Shown here: piece after piece, positions 47,422 to 57,133 of the stretch
Numbering within the stretch: position 1 is the first letter of the stretch
How the letters are laid out: every line of letters starts with the position of its first letter
Assembly (NCBI GenBank): GCA_965277745.1
Contig: OZ255837.1
Coordinates: 1,054,001-1,118,000, forward strand
DNA from: G965277745 sp965277745
GTDB lineage: Bacteria; Pseudomonadota; Gammaproteobacteria; Cardiobacteriales; Cardiobacteriaceae
DNA length: 64,000 nucleotides
Direction: 5' to 3'
Program-made: the position numbers and the translations under genes
The notes under the pieces: generated by a model
The model's input: only the letters and a program-made list of their open reading frames with translations
What the model was told of the DNA's origin: nothing
The model's database searches: none

Positions 47422-48423
47422 ATGCACCTTCTGCACATCAATCTCGCCAAAGGGCTGCGCGGCGGCGAACGTCAGACACTGTTGCTGATCGAGGCGCTGG
47501 CCGCGCGCGGAGTCAGGCAGAGTCTCGCCTGCCGCGCTGATTCTCCGTTACGTGAGGCGCTCGCCAGGGAAGATATCGCATTGCCTGAGATCGCGCACCC
47601 CTTGCGCGGCTGGTGGCGGCCCGTCGGCGCCGATCTCGTTCACGCTCATGAAACCAAGGCCGCCTACTGGGCGTATTTGCACACACGCCTTTATCGTAAG
47701 CCTTATGTCATTACCCGCCGCATCGATTTGTCTCTGTCATCGTCTTTCAAGCACCGCCAATTGTATGGCAAGGCCGCGGCGCTCGTCGCCCTGTCGCGGG
47801 TGATCGATCGCGAGCTCGCCACCTTAAATCCGCGCCGGCGCATCATCGCCGATGCCCATCAGGGATTGCCGATTTCGCCCGAGAACACCGGTTTAGCCGC
47901 AATCGCTGAACGCCAATGGCTGATCGGCCACATCGGCGCGCTCGTCGACCATGATAAAGGACAATCTCTGCTGATCAAGGCCGTAAGCAGCCATCCCGAC
48001 TGGGCGCTGGCACTGGTCGGCGATGGGCTGGATCGGCAGATGCTTGCCGCCCGGGCCGGCGTCAACTGTCATTTCTGCGGCCAAGTGGAGGATGTTCTTC
48101 CTTATCTCGCCGCTTTCGATGTCTTCGCTTTTCCCTCGCGTCAGGAAGGTCTCGGTTCCAGTCTGCTGGATGCCATGCACTTCGGCAAACCGATCGTCGC
48201 CGCGGCGGTCGGCGGTATTCCCGATATCATCCGTGATGGCGAAAACGGTCTTCTCGTTCCGCCAAACGATGCCGGCGCCCTCGAAGCCGCCCTATGCCGT
48301 CTTCGCGACGATCCGGCGCTTGCCGCGCGTCTTGCCGGACAGGCGCGCAAGGACGCTGCGCGGTATACACCGCAAGTCATGGCCGAGCGCTATCTTGCCT
48401 TGTATCGGGAATTGCGCGCATGA
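47422..48423 (+). CDS. Family 4 glycosyltransferase (LPS core type)
   Basis: A 333-residue GT-B enzyme. The N-terminal domain starts MHLLHINLAKGLRGGERQTL, with the glycine-rich loop; the donor-binding C-terminal domain has GHIGALVDHDKGQSLL, FCGQVEDVLPYLAAFDVFAF and the E-x7-E-like PSRQEGLGSSLLDAM, typical of GT4 retaining transferases in lipopolysaccharide synthesis. An open frame continues upstream to 46927, but only through an IS481 remnant, so I start at ATG 47422. First of three tightly overlapping glycosyltransferase genes; its stop overlaps the next start by ATGA. Confidence 0.9.
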   Translation: MHLLHINLAKGLRGGERQTLLLIEALAARGVRQSLACRADSPLREALAREDIALPEIAHPLRGWWRPVGADLVHAHETKAAYWAYLHTRLYRKPYVITRRIDLSLSSSFKHRQLYGKAAALVALSRVIDRELATLNPRRRIIADAHQGLPISPENTGLAAIAERQWLIGHIGALVDHDKGQSLLIKAVSSHPDWALALVGDGLDRQMLAARAGVNCHFCGQVEDVLPYLAAFDVFAFPSRQEGLGSSLLDAMHFGKPIVAAAVGGIPDIIRDGENGLLVPPNDAGALEAALCRLRDDPALAARLAGQARKDAARYTPQVMAERYLALYRELRA

Positions 48424-49154
48424 ATGGTTCAGCCGTTTTGATCGTCAAAAACGCGCGGCAAACCCTTGCCGACACCCTCGCTTCGCTGCACGCGTTTGCC
48501 GAGGTGATTGTCTATGACACCGGCTCCTCGGACGACAGCCGCGCAATCGCCGCGGCGTTCGCCAATGTCCGCCTCATCGACGGCTATTTCGATGGCTTCG
48601 GCAGCACAAAAAACCGTGCCCTGGACCTGGCCGCGAATGATTGGATTTTCAGCATCGACGCTGACGAAACCCTGAGCGAGCAGCTTGCCGCGGCGATTGC
48701 CGCGTTTTGCCAAGACGATCCGCATGCCGTCGGAATTGTCTTGCGAGAAAATCGCTTCTGCGGCAAAACCGTCACCGTCGGCGGCTGGGGTAACGATCGC
48801 CTGGTACGCCTGTTTAACCGCAAGATGTACCGTTTCGGCGATTGTCCCGTACATGAAGCCGTCGTCCTTGATCGGCAGGCGGTTCGTGTGTCGCTCGATG
48901 GCGTGTTGTCTCACACCGCCGTCACCGATGTCGGTCAGTTTCTGATCAAGATCGAACGCTATTCCGCGCTCGCCGCCCTTCGCTTGCCGCGTAAGCCGTT
49001 TCCCTCGATCGTCGCGAAAAGCTTGTTCGCCTTCCTCCGCAGTTATTTCTTCAAACGCGGATTTACCGCCGGCTGGCGCGGCTTTACCATTGCCTGGTGC
49101 AACGCCATCGGCGTCTATTTCAAATACTTACGCGCCTACACGAAAAAAGAATGA
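48420..49154 (+). CDS. Family 2 glycosyltransferase, WaaE/LgtF-like
   Basis: A 244-residue GT-A enzyme: SAVLIVKNARQTLADTLASL, EVIVYDTGSSDDSRAIA, the DxD-containing WIFSIDADETLS, NRFCGKTVTVGGWGNDRLVR and DCPVHEAV, which are characteristic of WaaE/KdtX/LgtF-like beta-glucosyltransferases acting on LPS inner-core heptose. The C-terminal ~80 residues contain an amphipathic and hydrophobic region (SLFAFLRSYFFKRGFTAGWR) for membrane contact. It overlaps both neighbours by ATGA, so the three genes form one translationally coupled operon. Confidence 0.88.
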   Translation: MNGSAVLIVKNARQTLADTLASLHAFAEVIVYDTGSSDDSRAIAAAFANVRLIDGYFDGFGSTKNRALDLAANDWIFSIDADETLSEQLAAAIAAFCQDDPHAVGIVLRENRFCGKTVTVGGWGNDRLVRLFNRKMYRFGDCPVHEAVVLDRQAVRVSLDGVLSHTAVTDVGQFLIKIERYSALAALRLPRKPFPSIVAKSLFAFLRSYFFKRGFTAGWRGFTIAWCNAIGVYFKYLRAYTKKE

Positions 49155-50239
49155 AAATTCTCGTACACAGTTCCTATGATCAACCCGAGCACGTCGTCCG
49201 CCCGGAAGCGGAAATTTATGTCGAACTCGCCGCTCGCGGCCATCAGGTAACCATCTTCACCGAACCCGGCGCGTTTTTCTACGCGCGGCGTTTTCGCGAA
49301 CACGGCATCGAGGTCATCGGCGCCTATCCGAGAAAAAAGATCGATTTCGCCCAGATTCGCCGCCTGCGCGCACAGCTGCGAAGCGGCTACGACGTCGCCG
49401 TCGGCTACAACGCGAAAACCCTGCCCAACCTTGCCTTCGCGAGCATCGGCCTGCCCCATCGCCTGATCGCTTACCGCGGTACGGTCGGCGGTTTGTATCG
49501 TCATGATCCAACAGCGTATCTCACCGCCTTGCACCCGCGCGTTGACGGCATTGTCTGTGTTTCCGCGGCGGTACGTAAAGACGTGCGCCGTCACGCTTTT
49601 CTCCCGGATGAACGTGTCGTCACCATCCACAAGGGACACGATATTGCCTGGTACGATGGAGCAACGGCGGATCTCGGTGAATGGGGCATCGGCGAGGACG
49701 CTTTCGTGATTATTTGCGTGGCGAACAATCGCCCCGGCAAAGGGGTCAACGTTCTCCTCGCGGCAACCAAACAGCTGCGCAGAGCCGATCATGTGCACCT
49801 ACTGCTTGTCGGCAGCGGATTCGATGGCTCGCCATACAACGATTGGATCGCCGCGCATCCCTTGCACGGGCGGATTCACCGCCTCGGCTACAGAAACGAC
49901 ATCCCCGCGCTGATGCGCGCGGCCGACGTGCAGGTGCAGCCATCGGTGAAAGGGGAAGGATTGCCGAAAACGGTGATCGAAGCGATGGGTGGCGCGACGC
50001 CGTCGATCGTCACCACCACAGGTGGCAGCCAGGAACTCGTCGCCGAGGGAAAAAGCGGATTTGTCGTCCCAGTCGGCGACGCCGCGGCGATCACCGCGCG
50101 TCTCGATGAATTGATCGCCGATCCCGCGCGCGGCAAAGTTATGGGAAAAGCCGCCCATGCTCGGCTTGCAACGGAATTTTCGCTGGCGCGCTCCGTTCGC
50201 GAACACGAGGCGTTTTTTCGTACTTTGTCAAACGCTTGA
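49151..50239 (+). CDS. Family 4 glycosyltransferase
   Basis: A 362-residue GT-B enzyme. The N-terminal KILVHSSYDQPEHVVRPEAE and LAARGHQVTIFTEPGAFFY form the acceptor domain, and GIVCVSAAVRKDV, ICVANNRPGKGVNVLLAA, IHRLGYRNDIPALMRAADVQ and VKGEGLPKTVIEAMGGATPS form the donor domain with the conserved glutamates. Likely an LPS core or surface-oligosaccharide sugar transferase; the specific sugar cannot be deduced. It starts by ATGA overlap and is the last gene of the operon. Confidence 0.88.
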   Translation: MKILVHSSYDQPEHVVRPEAEIYVELAARGHQVTIFTEPGAFFYARRFREHGIEVIGAYPRKKIDFAQIRRLRAQLRSGYDVAVGYNAKTLPNLAFASIGLPHRLIAYRGTVGGLYRHDPTAYLTALHPRVDGIVCVSAAVRKDVRRHAFLPDERVVTIHKGHDIAWYDGATADLGEWGIGEDAFVIICVANNRPGKGVNVLLAATKQLRRADHVHLLLVGSGFDGSPYNDWIAAHPLHGRIHRLGYRNDIPALMRAADVQVQPSVKGEGLPKTVIEAMGGATPSIVTTTGGSQELVAEGKSGFVVPVGDAAAITARLDELIADPARGKVMGKAAHARLATEFSLARSVREHEAFFRTLSNA

Positions 50240-50643
50240 GGCGAGTTTGTTGCGAGTGTTCCGTGCCCAAGGAGGTGGGGTACACACCGCCGCCTCTTCT
50301 CCGCTTCAGGCGTTGCGATCGGGTGTTACTGACGGGCCAGGGTTCCGGCGTGAACGAGAGGCAGACTGGGCGTGGTCGTCATTGGCGAGCCGGTCGATCG
50401 TGGAACACCCGTCAAGTGACAAAACGATTCTCGAATGCAGAACCCCCCGGTCGAGTTTTCTTCGCAACCGCCTGTCTTCGCTCACGTCGATAGATCATAT
50501 GGATACGAAAAGAGGCGGTTTTTCGATCGCCCAATCAGTGACACCCCGCTTTGCGGGGCGTCATCGTGTTCTGCTTGTAAGCCAGCAGGCGTGAATTGCA
50601 TATCGTTTTCCGTTGTCTCGGTTACCCCGATCGCAATGGCATT
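50240..50643. other. Intergenic region after the glycosyltransferase operon
   Basis: About 400 bases between convergent genes, without a recognisable gene. It contains the hairpin listed at 50540-50562. Confidence 0.45.
50540..50562. terminator. GC-rich hairpin between convergent genes
   Basis: GACaCCCCGC-ttt-GCGGGGcGTC, a 9-10 bp stem. There is no clear T run on either side, so it would be a weak bidirectional or rho-assisted terminator. Confidence 0.4.
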
Positions 50644-51657
50644 TCAGAGGAAACGATCAAGGACGATTTTGCCTTTTGTCTTACCGGTTTCGACCATCGC
50701 GTGCGCTTTACGAAGATTTTCCGCGTTGATCGGCGTTAGAATCTCGGTCACGGTAGTACGAAGACGCCCGGCATCGATTTCGTCGGCGATAAAATTAAGG
50801 AGCTTGTGCTGTTCGATCATGTCGGGTGTCTGAAACATCGATCGGGCAAACATAAATTCCCAGTGCAGACTGGCGGCTTTGGTTTTCATGGTCTCCATCG
50901 GCATCGGCAGGTCGGTGTCATCGATACTGACAATACCGCCTTGAGGCCGTATAAGTTCAACCGCGGCCGCCCAGTGGCGCATGTCGTTGAAGACAGCGAT
51001 ATGATCGACATGGGAGAAGCCAAGCGCTCTGGTTTGCGCGATCAAATCTTCGCGGTGATTGACCGCATAATCGGCGCCCAGTTCATTGACCCAGCTGATT
51101 GTCTGCGCTCGCGAAGCGGTGGCGATGACGGTCAGACCGGCGCGTTTCGCCAACTGGATGGCGATAGAACCGACTCCGCCCGCCGCGCCGATCATCAGGA
51201 TCGACTGCCCTTTATCGCCGCCGTCGCGATCGATGCCGAGGCGGTCGAATAAGGATTCATAGGCCGTGATCGCGGTAAGCGGTAGCGCGGCTGCCTGCGC
51301 ATGGTCAAGACTTTTCGGCTTGTGTCCGACGATCCGTTCATCGACCAGTTGCAATGCCTGATTGCTGCCGGGGCGCGTGAGATCGCCGGCGTAAAATACT
51401 TCGTCACCGGGCTTGAAAAGGGTTACCTCGTCTCCGACAGCGACTACGACACCGCAAGCGTCCCAGCCCAGCACGCGCGGGGTCTTTTCAATTTTGTCTT
51501 TGGGTGCTCGGATCTTGACGTCAACCGGGTTGACAGCGATCGCCTTGACTTGAACCAGAAGGTCGCGACCCGAGGCTTCGGGAGAGGGTAATTCGAGATC
51601 GGAAAATGAATTCGGATCATCTATGGGTAAGTAATGGGTAAGGCCTACAGCTTTCAT
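50644..51657 (-). CDS. Zinc-type alcohol dehydrogenase-like / quinone oxidoreductase family protein
   Basis: A 337-residue medium-chain dehydrogenase/reductase of the ZADH/quinone oxidoreductase branch. Residues ~45-75 (AIAVNPVDVKIRAPKD, RVLGWDACGVVVAVG) and the NADPH-binding loop MIGAAGGVGSIAIQLAKRAG (about 155-174) are diagnostic. It lacks the zinc-ligand cysteine cluster of classical alcohol dehydrogenases, so it is probably a zinc-free NADPH:quinone or enone reductase. CAGGAG precedes the ATG. Single gene; substrate unknown. Confidence 0.9.
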   Translation of the reverse strand: MKAVGLTHYLPIDDPNSFSDLELPSPEASGRDLLVQVKAIAVNPVDVKIRAPKDKIEKTPRVLGWDACGVVVAVGDEVTLFKPGDEVFYAGDLTRPGSNQALQLVDERIVGHKPKSLDHAQAAALPLTAITAYESLFDRLGIDRDGGDKGQSILMIGAAGGVGSIAIQLAKRAGLTVIATASRAQTISWVNELGADYAVNHREDLIAQTRALGFSHVDHIAVFNDMRHWAAAVELIRPQGGIVSIDDTDLPMPMETMKTKAASLHWEFMFARSMFQTPDMIEQHKLLNFIADEIDAGRLRTTVTEILTPINAENLRKAHAMVETGKTKGKIVLDRFL

Positions 51658-52161
51658 TGAATGCTCCTGTTGCTTGATGTGATAGATAGTCCAGCTGGCA
51701 TCGATTGCTTCGCCATGGACAATGTGTGCGGGTGGAAAAAACCCCGCTTGGAACGGCGGCGCTACTTCGATGTGCCTGCCGTGTGTCTGCGCCAGAGGCG
51801 CCGATTATGTGGCTATTGCGGTGTTTGTCCGCCGCTGGCGGAGATCTGTCGACAAAAGCGGTCTTATTGAGGGCGTTGTTACCATCAAAAGTAGCGGCAG
51901 GCGATTTGGACGCGCCGGTCTCGGCACTATCGACGCGACTGTCATCGCTCCCCAATAGCGCAATCCGCTCTCTGCCGCGGCCTTTTTCATCCTTGAAGGC
52001 GGAGGTGGGAGGTTCGTGTAGCGGCTTCCGCGGCGCTCGGGCGGTGAGCAAGTGTCTCGAAAACGTCGCGACCGGCGCCTGGTCGGCCGCCGATGTTATT
52101 GCTTTTGGTCGGTTCATTGATAACGAAACCAAGATAGAAAACGAACTTGCAACCGTTACCG
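51658..52161. other. Intergenic region, no gene recognised
   Basis: About 500 bases between the oxidoreductase and the VOC gene. Reading frames are open on both strands, but none matches a family I know; one is simply the out-of-frame continuation of the VOC gene. Confidence 0.4.
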
Positions 52162-52573
52162 CTATGCCCGCTTGCCACGGCGCCTTTGCGAACTCTTTGC
52201 GGGCAGCGGTTCCAGGAACAAGGCCGCGAGCGGCAAAACGCCTGGCGCACGGAAAAAAATGCGGCGTTCCTCGATCGCCGCGAGAGTCATCAGCGAATAG
52301 CGGATAGTAAAGAGGATCCATTTTGGTACGGAATCTCCGATCATTGCCAAGCCGGTTGGCGATGTGAACGATCGCTTCAACTGAACGGTCGTTTCCATCG
52401 TCGGCACAAGCGAAAAGGTGAACGAACGGGCGGTCATCGCAGAACAGCCAGCGATAGAGAATGTGCGCGATCTTTTTCTCTTCGGGCTTTTCCTCGAATT
52501 CGAAAAGTTTCGGAAAAAACGCCTCTGTCACCGATCGGTTATGGGTTCCTATGGTCACATGATCCAGTTGCAT
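52162..52573 (-). pseudogene. VOC (glyoxalase/bleomycin-resistance fold) protein, one frameshift
   Basis: The N-terminal half reads MQLDHVTIGTHNRSVTEAFF, KIAHILYRWLFCDDRPFVHL and SVEAIVHIANRLGN, one VOC beta-alpha-beta-beta-beta module with a metal-type histidine in LDHV. At CCTCTTTACTATCC, near 52330-52340 on the minus strand, removing one T joins it to IRYSLMTLAAIEERRIFF and RAPGVLPLAALFLE in the next frame, the usual end of this ~135-residue protein. It is therefore a one-base insertion in a T run. Function unknown. Confidence 0.75.
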
Positions 52574-53284
52574 CGTTGCTTCGTGTTCAAAATATGTGGC
52601 AAGTATATTCCTTTCAGGATGGTTGGATAATAGGGGATAAGTAGAAATTATAATTCCGATAATTTGTATAATTATGTCGCGCGATCCCGTGCTTTATCAC
52701 CTATAGTTGAACGACACGAAGGGTCCTTCGCGCTCCACCATCACAAAGCCGTTGCGAGCTGTTGCGGGTAAAAGAGAGTATGGAAATGGTGTTTTGCCGC
52801 AATGACCGGATCAGGACGATTACCATGTCCATGATCGTATCGCCGATTATGGAAATCCGACAGGATAATGAGGCAAACACCCTTACGGCATCGATGACGC
52901 GTGAAATCAAAAGCGCGGGACTCCTCTCATTGCTGGATGAGGCTCCTCGGTTGCAATGTCCCCTGGATCCGGCATTCTCCATCTTGATCGGAACCATGCG
53001 GGACGGAACGGCATAAGTGTCTTTTCCGGGTTTCCTGGGCGTATTGCCTGTGGCGGTATCATCGGAAAAACTGTCGCCGAGGCGCGGGACGTCTTGTCGT
53101 GTGGGTCATGGCAGAGCGGGAAAAGAAAGGCGCCCGCCCGCCTCTTTGTTCGCCGCGCCTGCACCGACAAGGGACAAAAAGAAGCGAAAGCGAAGGGATA
53201 AGCTTCAATCAACCAGCCACTATTCTTAATTACCCCAGAGACCGCGGGACGTTGACAATATCAATCGAGACAAGGCGACAGAAG
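52574..53284. other. Intergenic region left of the surface-polymer island
   Basis: About 700 bases with several short open frames but none that I recognise, and no clear ribosome-site/start combination. Base composition falls from GC-rich to mixed towards its right end. Confidence 0.4.
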
Positions 53285-53850
53285 GTTCGGAGTTTTATCC
53301 GCTGCCGATCTTTGCGCTTCAAGCAAAGATTGTTCTTTCCGCCCAATCGCAACAAATGAGATCACGACACTGCCCGCGCGCCTGCAAATATCCTCATATA
53401 AGAGAGCGATCACCACAATAATGCCTATCGGCTTGCCACGACTGCGATGTATTTGCCCCTGGCGGCCTGTGTTTACTTGGCCGTTATACTTGTCTTCTCG
53501 CTTAAATTATATAAAATGTCTCTATCAATATCGATTATACGAGTTTTCCGCAGCACGAAATGGCAGATTTCAAGATATTATTCGACCCGTTGACTCATGG
53601 GCGATTCGCATTGCCTGATGCCGGCTGTAAGAATCGGGGCGGAAATTGCGGTTTGCTGGGATGGCACAATCTTTCTCTCGAAGGGCAAGGTAAAAATTCG
53701 CCTTGGTCTTCAGCCAGTAAATTGCAAGGAAATAAGGATTACGCCGTTACGGTTATTCTTGGCTATTATAATGGGAAGCACTTTCTTCCCGCCCAAGTTC
53801 GCTTGATGGATAACAAAAGCATAGCCGTCATACTTGGTTATTTTTATGAA
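53285..53850 (+). repeat. Degenerate direct repeat, left copy, carrying a truncated glycosyltransferase start
   Basis: Resembles 58565-59215 throughout: the same TTTTATCCGCTG and GCGCTTCAAGCAAA text, then TGTTTACTTGG, CTTCTCGCTTAAA, and the same N-terminal coding sequence (ILFDPxTHGRxALPDxG, then VILxYYNGxxFLPAQVR). The coding match ends near 53820, where sequence becomes AT-rich. The truncated frame (from 53560) stays open into the tagD-like gene. Confidence 0.8.
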
Positions 53851-53949
53851 AATTCTTACGTCTCAGAGGAAAGTCTAATATTTAACTCAATGAGACCCTG
53901 TTTCATATCAAAAAAACAAACCTATTTCAGATCCATAACAAGGAATGTT

Positions 53950-54339
53950 ATGATAAAAGTGATCACATATGGAACGTTTGATGTCTTTCACTATGGGCAT
54001 TTTTATTTACTTGAACGAGCAAAAATGCTTGGCGACCACCTAACAGTCTGCGTATCAACTGATCAATTCAATAAGAAAAAACGGAAACATTCCAAATTAC
54101 CTTTTGAAGAAAGAAAGCGAATTCTTGAACACATAACGTTTTGCGATCAAGTTCTACCTGAAAATAACTGGGAACAAAAAATATGTGATATAAAAAAACT
54201 TAATATTGATATTTTTACAATAGGAAAAGATTGGGAAGGTAAGTTTGATTTTCTCCGAGCATATTGTAAAGTCATATATCTACCCAGAACTTTAGGAATT
54301 TCGAGTAGTCAGATAAAACAAATAACTCTTGTTGGCTAG
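53950..54339 (+). CDS. tagD: Glycerol-3-phosphate cytidylyltransferase, TagD-like
   Basis: A 129-residue nucleotidyltransferase of the TagD/GCT type that makes CDP-glycerol from CTP and glycerol-3-phosphate. It has the cytidylyltransferase signature GTFDVFHYGH (residues 8-17), LPFEERKRILEHI for substrate binding, GKDWEGKFDFL, and the C-terminal RTLGISSSQIK that matches the RTxGISTT motif. AGGA lies 5 bases before the ATG. The reading frame is open upstream to 53560 through a truncated glycosyltransferase start, so a 259-residue fusion cannot be excluded. Codon use is AT-rich, unlike the window's left half. Confidence 0.88.
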   Translation: MIKVITYGTFDVFHYGHFYLLERAKMLGDHLTVCVSTDQFNKKKRKHSKLPFEERKRILEHITFCDQVLPENNWEQKICDIKKLNIDIFTIGKDWEGKFDFLRAYCKVIYLPRTLGISSSQIKQITLVG

Positions 54340-54638
54340 ATTTATATGGAAATTAATGGAAAGTCAATGTAAAGAATATGCATAATTTTTCAGGAAGAAT
54401 TGATCCACGATTCCTTGCCGACATTCCAAAAAACTTATCAATTTAGTCGGAAGTCTATACTTTAGCATTATATACAAAACATCTGTAGCTACAAAGAGAT
54501 CGATAAAGTAATTATTACTGCAAATGAAGCAGCAATAAGAAATATTTTTCTAGATCAGAAAGATAAGCACCTAATTCTTGTGGAAATATGAAACTATCAA
54601 CATTAATTTTTCCCAAATAAGTAACTAAGTTAAGTAGC
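54340..54638. other. Spacer with a possible gene remnant
   Basis: 299 AT-rich bases. An in-frame stretch near 54485-54591 (YKEIDKVIITANEAAIRNIF and on to LILVEI-stop) looks protein-like but has no start or ribosome site. It could be the tail of a lost gene of the island. I cannot name it. Confidence 0.3.
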
Positions 54639-55853
54639 ATGTTTATTATGAAGAAACTATTAAAAACCATTTTGGCAGCTTTCCCGTTAAGCGTATATCG
54701 CTTGGCCATATATTTAACGGTTAATCTTAAAAAAAATAATAAAACTGTTGAAAATAATAAACTAATTTCACAGTTTTTTAAATTACTGGCTCATAAAATC
54801 TCTAATGAGAAAAGCATAATTCCAGATATCAAATATCTTGTATATTATGGAGACAAAAATTCTCATAGTCACTTTAACATATGGAATCCCATATTTGAAA
54901 AATATGGATACGGTTTCGCCAGCATTGTGAGATATTCAAAAGCTTGGCAAAATATGTACTCATCCAAAAATATCTTTCCTGTCAGTAATGTTAGTCAAAT
55001 AGGGATTTTACTTGAGCGAATGCCCAATCTTACGGCGATATTTTACCCTGCTAACAATGGATTAAACCTACAAATTGTTAGATATAGCAAATACAATCAT
55101 ATATTTTTGGGACATGGAGACAGCTTCAAAGCTGCCATTGCGAATAAAATTTTTCGCCTTTATGATGAAGTGTGGGTAGCAGGAGAGAGACACATAAGTC
55201 GCTTCAACGATGAACCTGGAAATTATTCAAGTATTAAGTTCAAAAAGGTTGGGCAGCCATGGCTTGTTGATTTTTTAAAGATTGTCAAAAGAAACAGCAT
55301 AAAATCAAAATCCAATATTGGTTATTTCCCAACTTGGGCAGGCTATTATCATGGTGAAAGCTACTCCTCACTTGATTGTTTTGACTGGGTGGTGGCCGCA
55401 TGCGAGCAATTCCGTCAACACGAAAATTCACGGTTAATATGTAAATTTCACCCCTGGACAGGCAAAGGAGTACAAAAAAAATTAAGAACTACAATAGAGC
55501 ATTTTAGCTGGGTTGAGTTTCTGGATATGTCTACCAGTTTGTCGCATGCCTTACTTAAAGATTTGAGTATTGCAATATGCGATAATTCTGCAAGCGTTAC
55601 TGAGGCCTTACACTTAAACATTCCAATTTTTGTATATTTAGCACCTGAGGCAAATTACAGTAACTTTCAAAATTTGAGTGAGTTTTGTTACTTATTTTCC
55701 AACTTTAAGGAGCTATGTAATCTTTTTGAAAGTGTACTTATAAACAACAATGACGCTAAAAAGTCTTTACGAAAAAAAATATTATCTGATTTAGTCGATA
55801 TTCGAGCAATGGAAACCAACGAATTTGGCAGGCAACTTTCTCGTTTCACTTAA
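54639..55853 (+). CDS. CDP-glycerol:glycerophosphate glycerophosphotransferase-like protein (TagB/TagF family)
   Basis: A 404-residue protein with the GT-B-like layout of TagB/TagF polymerases. Landmarks are the IFLGHGDSFKAA motif (about 155-166, equivalent to the family's W/xGHGD-K region), ICKFHPW (about 267, catalytic His-Pro pair), and CDNSASVTEALHLNIPIFVY (about 312-331), which binds the phosphoglycerol donor. The N-terminal ~25 residues are hydrophobic/amphipathic, as in these peripheral membrane enzymes. Together with TagD next door this predicts transfer of glycerol-phosphate to a surface polysaccharide. ATG 54648 is an alternative start. Strongly AT-rich. Confidence 0.75.
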   Translation: MFIMKKLLKTILAAFPLSVYRLAIYLTVNLKKNNKTVENNKLISQFFKLLAHKISNEKSIIPDIKYLVYYGDKNSHSHFNIWNPIFEKYGYGFASIVRYSKAWQNMYSSKNIFPVSNVSQIGILLERMPNLTAIFYPANNGLNLQIVRYSKYNHIFLGHGDSFKAAIANKIFRLYDEVWVAGERHISRFNDEPGNYSSIKFKKVGQPWLVDFLKIVKRNSIKSKSNIGYFPTWAGYYHGESYSSLDCFDWVVAACEQFRQHENSRLICKFHPWTGKGVQKKLRTTIEHFSWVEFLDMSTSLSHALLKDLSIAICDNSASVTEALHLNIPIFVYLAPEANYSNFQNLSEFCYLFSNFKELCNLFESVLINNNDAKKSLRKKILSDLVDIRAMETNEFGRQLSRFT

Positions 55854-55891
55854 ATTCATTTTTGGTATTTAACACAAGGATTCATCTTTCA

Positions 55892-57133
55892 ATGATGACA
55901 AGCAATATTCTAAACATTAATTATTTTCTGAGAAAGAAATACACCATTTTGAAATTTTTAAATAAAAAACATTTACTTTTTATCCGAATATTTTTCGCTA
56001 TATTGGGTTTTTTTGCAATTATATTTATAACTCACTCTATTTCTTTAGGCAGAGAAACCTACAAAGCTTTTATAAATGATGATTTCAATCGAGCCTTTCG
56101 TTTTATGCATAAGATTTTTTATCTATATATCAAATTTATTGTAATTAGAGACGATAACTTTAACTTCGCAACTGATCTTAGCATAAATAGTCTAAGAGTA
56201 CTTGAGAAAAAGCTCCAATTATTGTCTAGAAATCAAAACAGTCATGATCCCAAATGTGCTTTTGAAGGAGACTTTCTTTTAGTATTGGGAGCAATAATTG
56301 AAAAAAACGATAAAAATTCTAAATTAGATATTGAAAATTTCAACAAAATTTCAAACCATATTCTAAAATTTAAAAAAAATGAATTTTCATCCAAAGTAAA
56401 CTTCGAAAAATTATCTTCTCCCTATCCCAAACGGATTGCTGACTTGAATATTTCAGATGCAAGAAAAGCTCTATCGGATTGGTCCGCTCTATTTCTGCAC
56501 GAAGATTTAAGATGGTTTGTTCTATCTGGAACTTTCCTGGGCCTAATACGAGAAGACAGTTTTATTCCTCATGATTATGATATTGACATTGGGATAAAAT
56601 CTGAGGATATGAAGTTCGAGATTATCAAGAAAAAATTGGATTTATCAAGAGAATTTGAGATTAGAAATATACACTATAATCAGGAGGGATATATTAAGAA
56701 AAATACGTATATTAAAACGGGTAAGAATTTAATGCTTATTAAGCTTGTCCACTTAACAGGTATTAGTCTAGATATTTTTATCCATTATACTATAAAAAAT
56801 TCATGCTGGCACGGATCTTCTTTTCACAGATGGGATAACACGGCCTTTGAACTAGAAACCTACAATTTAAATGGGATAACAGTTTTAGGACCTAAGGATG
56901 CTGATCTGTACTTGACAGAAAACTATGGTGACTGGAGAAATCCTGCCATTGACTTTACATTTATCACTGACACACCAAACCTAACGATCATGAGAAACCC
57001 AACATCGATTGCGATGCTTTTTAATCGAATTTGTAAAAGTGAAAATAGAAAAATTTATAATAAAAGTTTAAAAATTTTCAAAGATTATGGCCTTTTATCT
57101 AATTTAGAACAGTTTGACTTACGCAATGTATAA
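55892..57133 (+). CDS. LicD family phosphotransferase-like protein
   Basis: A 413-residue protein with one N-terminal membrane helix (about residues 28-48) and a C-terminal LicD/fukutin-type nucleotidyltransferase domain. The signature LSGTFLGLIREDSFIPHDYD (about 211-230) continues with IDIG; H227 and the spaced aspartates D228, D230 and D232 would bind metal. LicD proteins attach phosphocholine or related phospho-groups to surface glycans. The frame is open from a TTG at 55862, but ATG 55892, with AGGA 11 bases upstream, is the better start. The next gene overlaps its end. Confidence 0.8.
   Translation: MMTSNILNINYFLRKKYTILKFLNKKHLLFIRIFFAILGFFAIIFITHSISLGRETYKAFINDDFNRAFRFMHKIFYLYIKFIVIRDDNFNFATDLSINSLRVLEKKLQLLSRNQNSHDPKCAFEGDFLLVLGAIIEKNDKNSKLDIENFNKISNHILKFKKNEFSSKVNFEKLSSPYPKRIADLNISDARKALSDWSALFLHEDLRWFVLSGTFLGLIREDSFIPHDYDIDIGIKSEDMKFEIIKKKLDLSREFEIRNIHYNQEGYIKKNTYIKTGKNLMLIKLVHLTGISLDIFIHYTIKNSCWHGSSFHRWDNTAFELETYNLNGITVLGPKDADLYLTENYGDWRNPAIDFTFITDTPNLTIMRNPTSIAMLFNRICKSENRKIYNKSLKIFKDYGLLSNLEQFDLRNV

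Noticed and set aside
51617..52161. Continuation of the 319-codon minus-strand frame beyond the VOC N-terminus.
   Set aside because: After about 52335 the protein-like signal is in another frame; the rest is out-of-frame VOC and intergenic sequence.
52762..53016. 84-codon plus-strand frame and its antisense partner in the 52.6-53.3 kb gap.
   Set aside because: No ribosome site or family resemblance; could not be supported as a gene.
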